A DNA stretch of 64,000 nucleotides from Lachnospiraceae bacterium (GTDB lineage: Bacteria; Bacillota; Clostridia; Lachnospirales; Lachnospiraceae): contig JAEEND010000011.1 in assembly GCA_016283575.1 (NCBI GenBank), positions 33,863 through 97,862 on the forward strand, in the 5' to 3' direction. The notes under the pieces were generated by a model. That model saw nothing but the letters and a program-made list of their open reading frames with translations. It had not been told where the DNA came from and did not search any database. Positions 62,108 to 64,000 of the stretch are shown piece by piece (position 1 is the first letter of the stretch; each line of letters starts with the position of its first letter). The translations under genes and the position numbers were made by a program.

Positions 62108-62644
62108 ATGCAGTGGATTACAGTCAACGCCCCGTTCCTTGTTATGGTAGTTCTCATGATTGTGTTAATGGGACTCGCATTTAAGAACGGAGCCATCAAA
62201 ACGATCGGCGGAATCGTATCCGCAATTGTATCTTCTATTTTAGTAATTCTCATTTCATTTTTGGTAAGAGAATATTTCTACAACGAAAAGCTTGTAATGG
62301 TGCTTACAATAGTTCTTTTATTCTTGCTTGCAGTTGCATTCATGCTTTTCAACACATTCTTCAAGCCTATAAAAGCGTTATCCAATCTTACGATTGTAAA
62401 GATTGTGGATAAGCCTCTTGGAATTTTGCTTGCAGTGTGTGAAACCATCGTGATCATCTGGGGCATTTATTGCATTCTTAACGTTATGAACGGTGGCGCC
62501 ATCGAGGAATGGACCATGAGATGCGTGCAGGAAAACCCCATTATGAAATATCTTTACGACAATAATTTTATATTTAATTTAATGTCCGGTATCGGCAACA
62601 AGATTATGGGACATGAAATAATTGCAAAGTGGATCTTATCATAA
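62108..62644 (+). CDS. CvpA-like membrane protein
   Basis: A 178-residue protein with four predicted membrane helices: FLVMVVLMIVLMGLAF, GIVSAIVSSILVILISFLV, VLTIVLLFLLAVAFMLF and PLGILLAVCETIVIIWGIYCIL. The layout and the loop KNGAIKTIGGIVSA resemble CvpA-family proteins, which in other bacteria affect colicin V export and envelope stability. The match is weak in conserved residues. AGGTGG precedes ATG 62108. The track's GTG 62096 lies inside that site. The S66 peptidase gene follows 12 bases later. Confidence 0.6.
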   Translation: MQWITVNAPFLVMVVLMIVLMGLAFKNGAIKTIGGIVSAIVSSILVILISFLVREYFYNEKLVMVLTIVLLFLLAVAFMLFNTFFKPIKALSNLTIVKIVDKPLGILLAVCETIVIIWGIYCILNVMNGGAIEEWTMRCVQENPIMKYLYDNNFIFNLMSGIGNKIMGHEIIAKWILS

Positions 62645-62656
62645 GGAGACTTTTCA

Positions 62657-63688
62657 ATGAGATATCCTGAGGATTTACAAAAAGAAGGTCGTATCGGTTT
62701 TATAGCACCTTCTTTTGGCATGGGAGGTTTAGAGCCTTACTATTCCAGATTTATGTCCGCAAGAGAAAAATTTACTAAAATGGGCTATTCACTGGTGGAT
62801 GGCCCCAATGTTTATGAGGACAGCGGAATCGGAAAAAGCAACACGGCAGAGAAATGCGGTGAAGAGATCAATACTTTCTTTACCCGGGACTATTCTGATG
62901 TGATCATTTCCTGCGGTGGCGGCGAAACCATGTGTGAAGATCTGGATTATGTGGATTTTAAAAAGATCAAAAAATCCAAACCCAAGTGGTTCATGGGCTA
63001 TTCAGACAACACGAATCTCACATTTACCCTGCCCACAATCTGCGATATTGCCGCGATCTACGGTCCCTGTGCAGGTGACTTCGGTATGGATATATGGCAC
63101 CCTTCCATTGAAGATGCATTTTCTTTATTAAAAGGAGAAAAGAAATCCTTCAGTAATTATGACGGCTATGAAAAGGCTGGCATTGATGATAACGGTAATT
63201 TTACAGCACCATACTATATAACTGAGCCCTATGCTCAGATGATATTTAATAATGGAGAAGATGAAGCGTACTTTTCCGGAAGACTGATAGGCGGATGCCT
63301 TGATATATTATCGGTGCTCTGCGGCACGCCCCATGACAATGTGGCAGCTTTTAATGAGAAATATAAAAAGGACGGCTTTATCTGGTTCCTGGAAAGCTGT
63401 GAGCTTAATGCCATGGATGTACGAAGAGTACTCTGGACATTAAAGAGAGCCGGCTGGTTTAAATATATGAGAGGCTTCTTAGTAGGAAGACCCTACATGT
63501 ATGACAGCAATATGTTCGGCCAGGATATCCACGGAGCATTCAGAGAAGCCCTGTCGGAATTCGATGTTCCGATCATCATGGACATAGATTTGGGACACCT
63601 TTCACCTATGATGCCCATTGTCTCAGGAGCCATTGGAAAAGTGGAGGCGGCAGAGAATAAATTTACCCTCTCCATGGAGTTTAGATAG
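62657..63688 (+). CDS. S66-family peptidase (LD-carboxypeptidase/MccF-like)
   Basis: A 343-residue cytoplasmic serine peptidase. The catalytic Ser is in FMGYSDNTNLT (about residue 114), the Glu in WFLESCELN (about 245) and the His in DIDLGHLSPMMP (about 315), in the order of the S66 Ser-Glu-His triad. An early IISCGGGETM is also family-typical. S66 enzymes either cleave LD-peptides in murein recycling or hydrolyse microcin-C-like and aminoacyl nucleotides (MccF). The longer-than-LdcA length fits the MccF side, but substrate is undecided. The RBS AAGGAG precedes it. Confidence 0.9.
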   Translation: MRYPEDLQKEGRIGFIAPSFGMGGLEPYYSRFMSAREKFTKMGYSLVDGPNVYEDSGIGKSNTAEKCGEEINTFFTRDYSDVIISCGGGETMCEDLDYVDFKKIKKSKPKWFMGYSDNTNLTFTLPTICDIAAIYGPCAGDFGMDIWHPSIEDAFSLLKGEKKSFSNYDGYEKAGIDDNGNFTAPYYITEPYAQMIFNNGEDEAYFSGRLIGGCLDILSVLCGTPHDNVAAFNEKYKKDGFIWFLESCELNAMDVRRVLWTLKRAGWFKYMRGFLVGRPYMYDSNMFGQDIHGAFREALSEFDVPIIMDIDLGHLSPMMPIVSGAIGKVEAAENKFTLSMEFR

Positions 63689-63734
63689 GAAAGGAAAAGA
63701 CGTCGAAAATCGGCGAAAAATTAGTATTTTCTTA

Positions 63735-63763
63735 TTGACAAAAAAGCACTGAAATAGTAAACT
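63735..63763 (+). promoter_or_regulatory. Upstream promoter (P1) of the rRNA operon
   Basis: TTGACA (63735-63740), a 17-base spacer and TAAACT (63758-63763). Transcripts would start at about 63770, inside the following hairpin. Confidence 0.6.
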
Positions 63764-63765
63764 AA

Positions 63766-63796
63766 AATTCCACCGCGCAAACCGGTGGAATTTTTA
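63766..63796 (+). terminator. Hairpin with T tract between P1 and P2
   Basis: AATTCCACCG-CGCAAAC-CGGTGGAATT is a perfect 10-bp stem followed by TTTACG. It probably ends the S66-peptidase transcript, and it would also affect transcripts from P1. Confidence 0.75.
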
Positions 63797-63818
63797 CGAA
63801 AAAAGTAAAAAATAAGTC

Positions 63819-63847
63819 TTGACGACATGAAAACAACGTGATAGTAT
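63819..63847 (+). promoter_or_regulatory. Downstream promoter (P2) of the rRNA operon
   Basis: TTGACG (63819-63824), a 17-base spacer and TAGTAT (63842-63847), a typical strong rRNA promoter spacing. Confidence 0.75.
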
Positions 63848-63853
63848 AGTCAA

Positions 63854-64000
63854 CGTTGCGGGTCGCGAGATCACAACACAGAACCTTGATAATCAAACAA
63901 CAATGCAACCCTGAAAATCTTTTTGAATTTCAGAAGTGTGAGAAAACACACTATAAAAAAACTCCTAAAAACAGTAAACGGGATAGAAAAGCCAGAAGCG
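63854..64000 (+). other. 5' leader of a ribosomal RNA operon (partial)
   Basis: The A-rich segment CACAGAACCTTGATAATCAAACAACAATGCAACCCTGAAAATC, the hairpins CTGAAA..TTTCAG (63911-63933) and AGTGTG-AGAAAA-CACACT (63935-63952), and the end CTAAAAACAGTAAACGGGATAGAAAAGCCAGAAGCG are typical of pre-16S leaders in Lachnospiraceae. The hairpins are likely RNA-processing or antitermination elements. The mature 16S gene should begin just after base 64000; none of it is in the window. Confidence 0.75.

Noticed and set aside
1-64000. CRISPR arrays, prophages, insertion sequences, restriction-modification or other defence systems
   Set aside because: No regularly spaced repeats, integrase, transposase, capsid, methylase or defence-type genes were seen on either strand.

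Overview
The window reads as a chromosomal segment of a low-to-moderate GC member of the Clostridia, most likely family Lachnospiraceae (Butyrivibrio/Lachnospira-like). This rests on the gene orders hup-rqcP-divIC-tilS-hpt-ftsH and dnaX-ybaB-recR, an archaeal/eukaryal-type ProS, PEGA and DUF5711-type proteins, strong AGGAGG ribosome-binding sites and the style of the rRNA leader at the right end. I could not run a similarity search, so the family assignment is an inference. Nearly everything is ordinary chromosomal coding sequence. I saw no prophage, no insertion sequence with a transposase and no CRISPR array.

Layout: 0-5.4 kb holds proS, ackA, cca and a PEGA lipoprotein. 5.5-12 kb holds hup, rqcP, a GtrII-type membrane protein, a DivIC-like protein, tilS, hpt and ftsH; the sporulation genes yabP/yabQ/spoIIE usual in this neighbourhood in Bacillus are absent. 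12.0-12.3 kb is a structured intergenic stretch with a candidate small RNA. 12.3-16.3 kb holds a cytoplasmic GH13 enzyme and an ABC-F ATPase. 16.3-16.8 kb holds tRNA-Gly(TCC) followed by a GC-rich cluster of palindromes that repeats part of the tRNA 3' end. 16.8-18.5 kb holds small accessory genes. 18.7-24.5 kb holds a soluble hybrid kinase and an AraC regulator in tandem, then galK-galT. 24.5-30.1 kb holds a DnaQ-like exonuclease, nth, a microprotein too short for the ORF track, an AIR-synthase-like protein, an Lrp-type regulator, an aminotransferase and trmL. 30.2-34.7 kb (minus strand) holds a two-component system and mutS2. 34.8-38.6 kb holds an HtrA-like protein whose catalytic triad looks lost, a YhaM-like nuclease and rlmD.

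The most unusual part is 38.65-46.06 kb. It is a compact nonulosonic (pseudaminic-type) acid cluster in which the CMP-sugar synthetase PseF is fused to a PLP decarboxylase-fold domain. Next come pseI, pseG, a sialyltransferase-like glycosyltransferase, an ATP-grasp ligase and a GT2 glycosyltransferase. The early genes pseB, pseC and pseH are not in the window. The fusion plus the ATP-grasp enzyme suggest an amine- or amino-acid-modified sugar, or a conjugate of it; this is inference.

46.1-55.7 kb is an Mrp/Mbh-type cation/proton antiporter operon in the order E-F-G-DUF4040-(MbhE+B fusion)-C followed by four NuoL/M/N-like subunits, then a PAP2 phosphatase. No redox subunits are present. 55.7-63.7 kb holds tRNA-Ser(CGA) on the minus strand, a phosphofructokinase, dnaX-ybaB-recR-galM, a DUF5711-like protein, a CvpA-like protein and an S66 peptidase. 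The window ends in the promoter and leader of a ribosomal RNA operon whose 16S gene lies just beyond base 64000.
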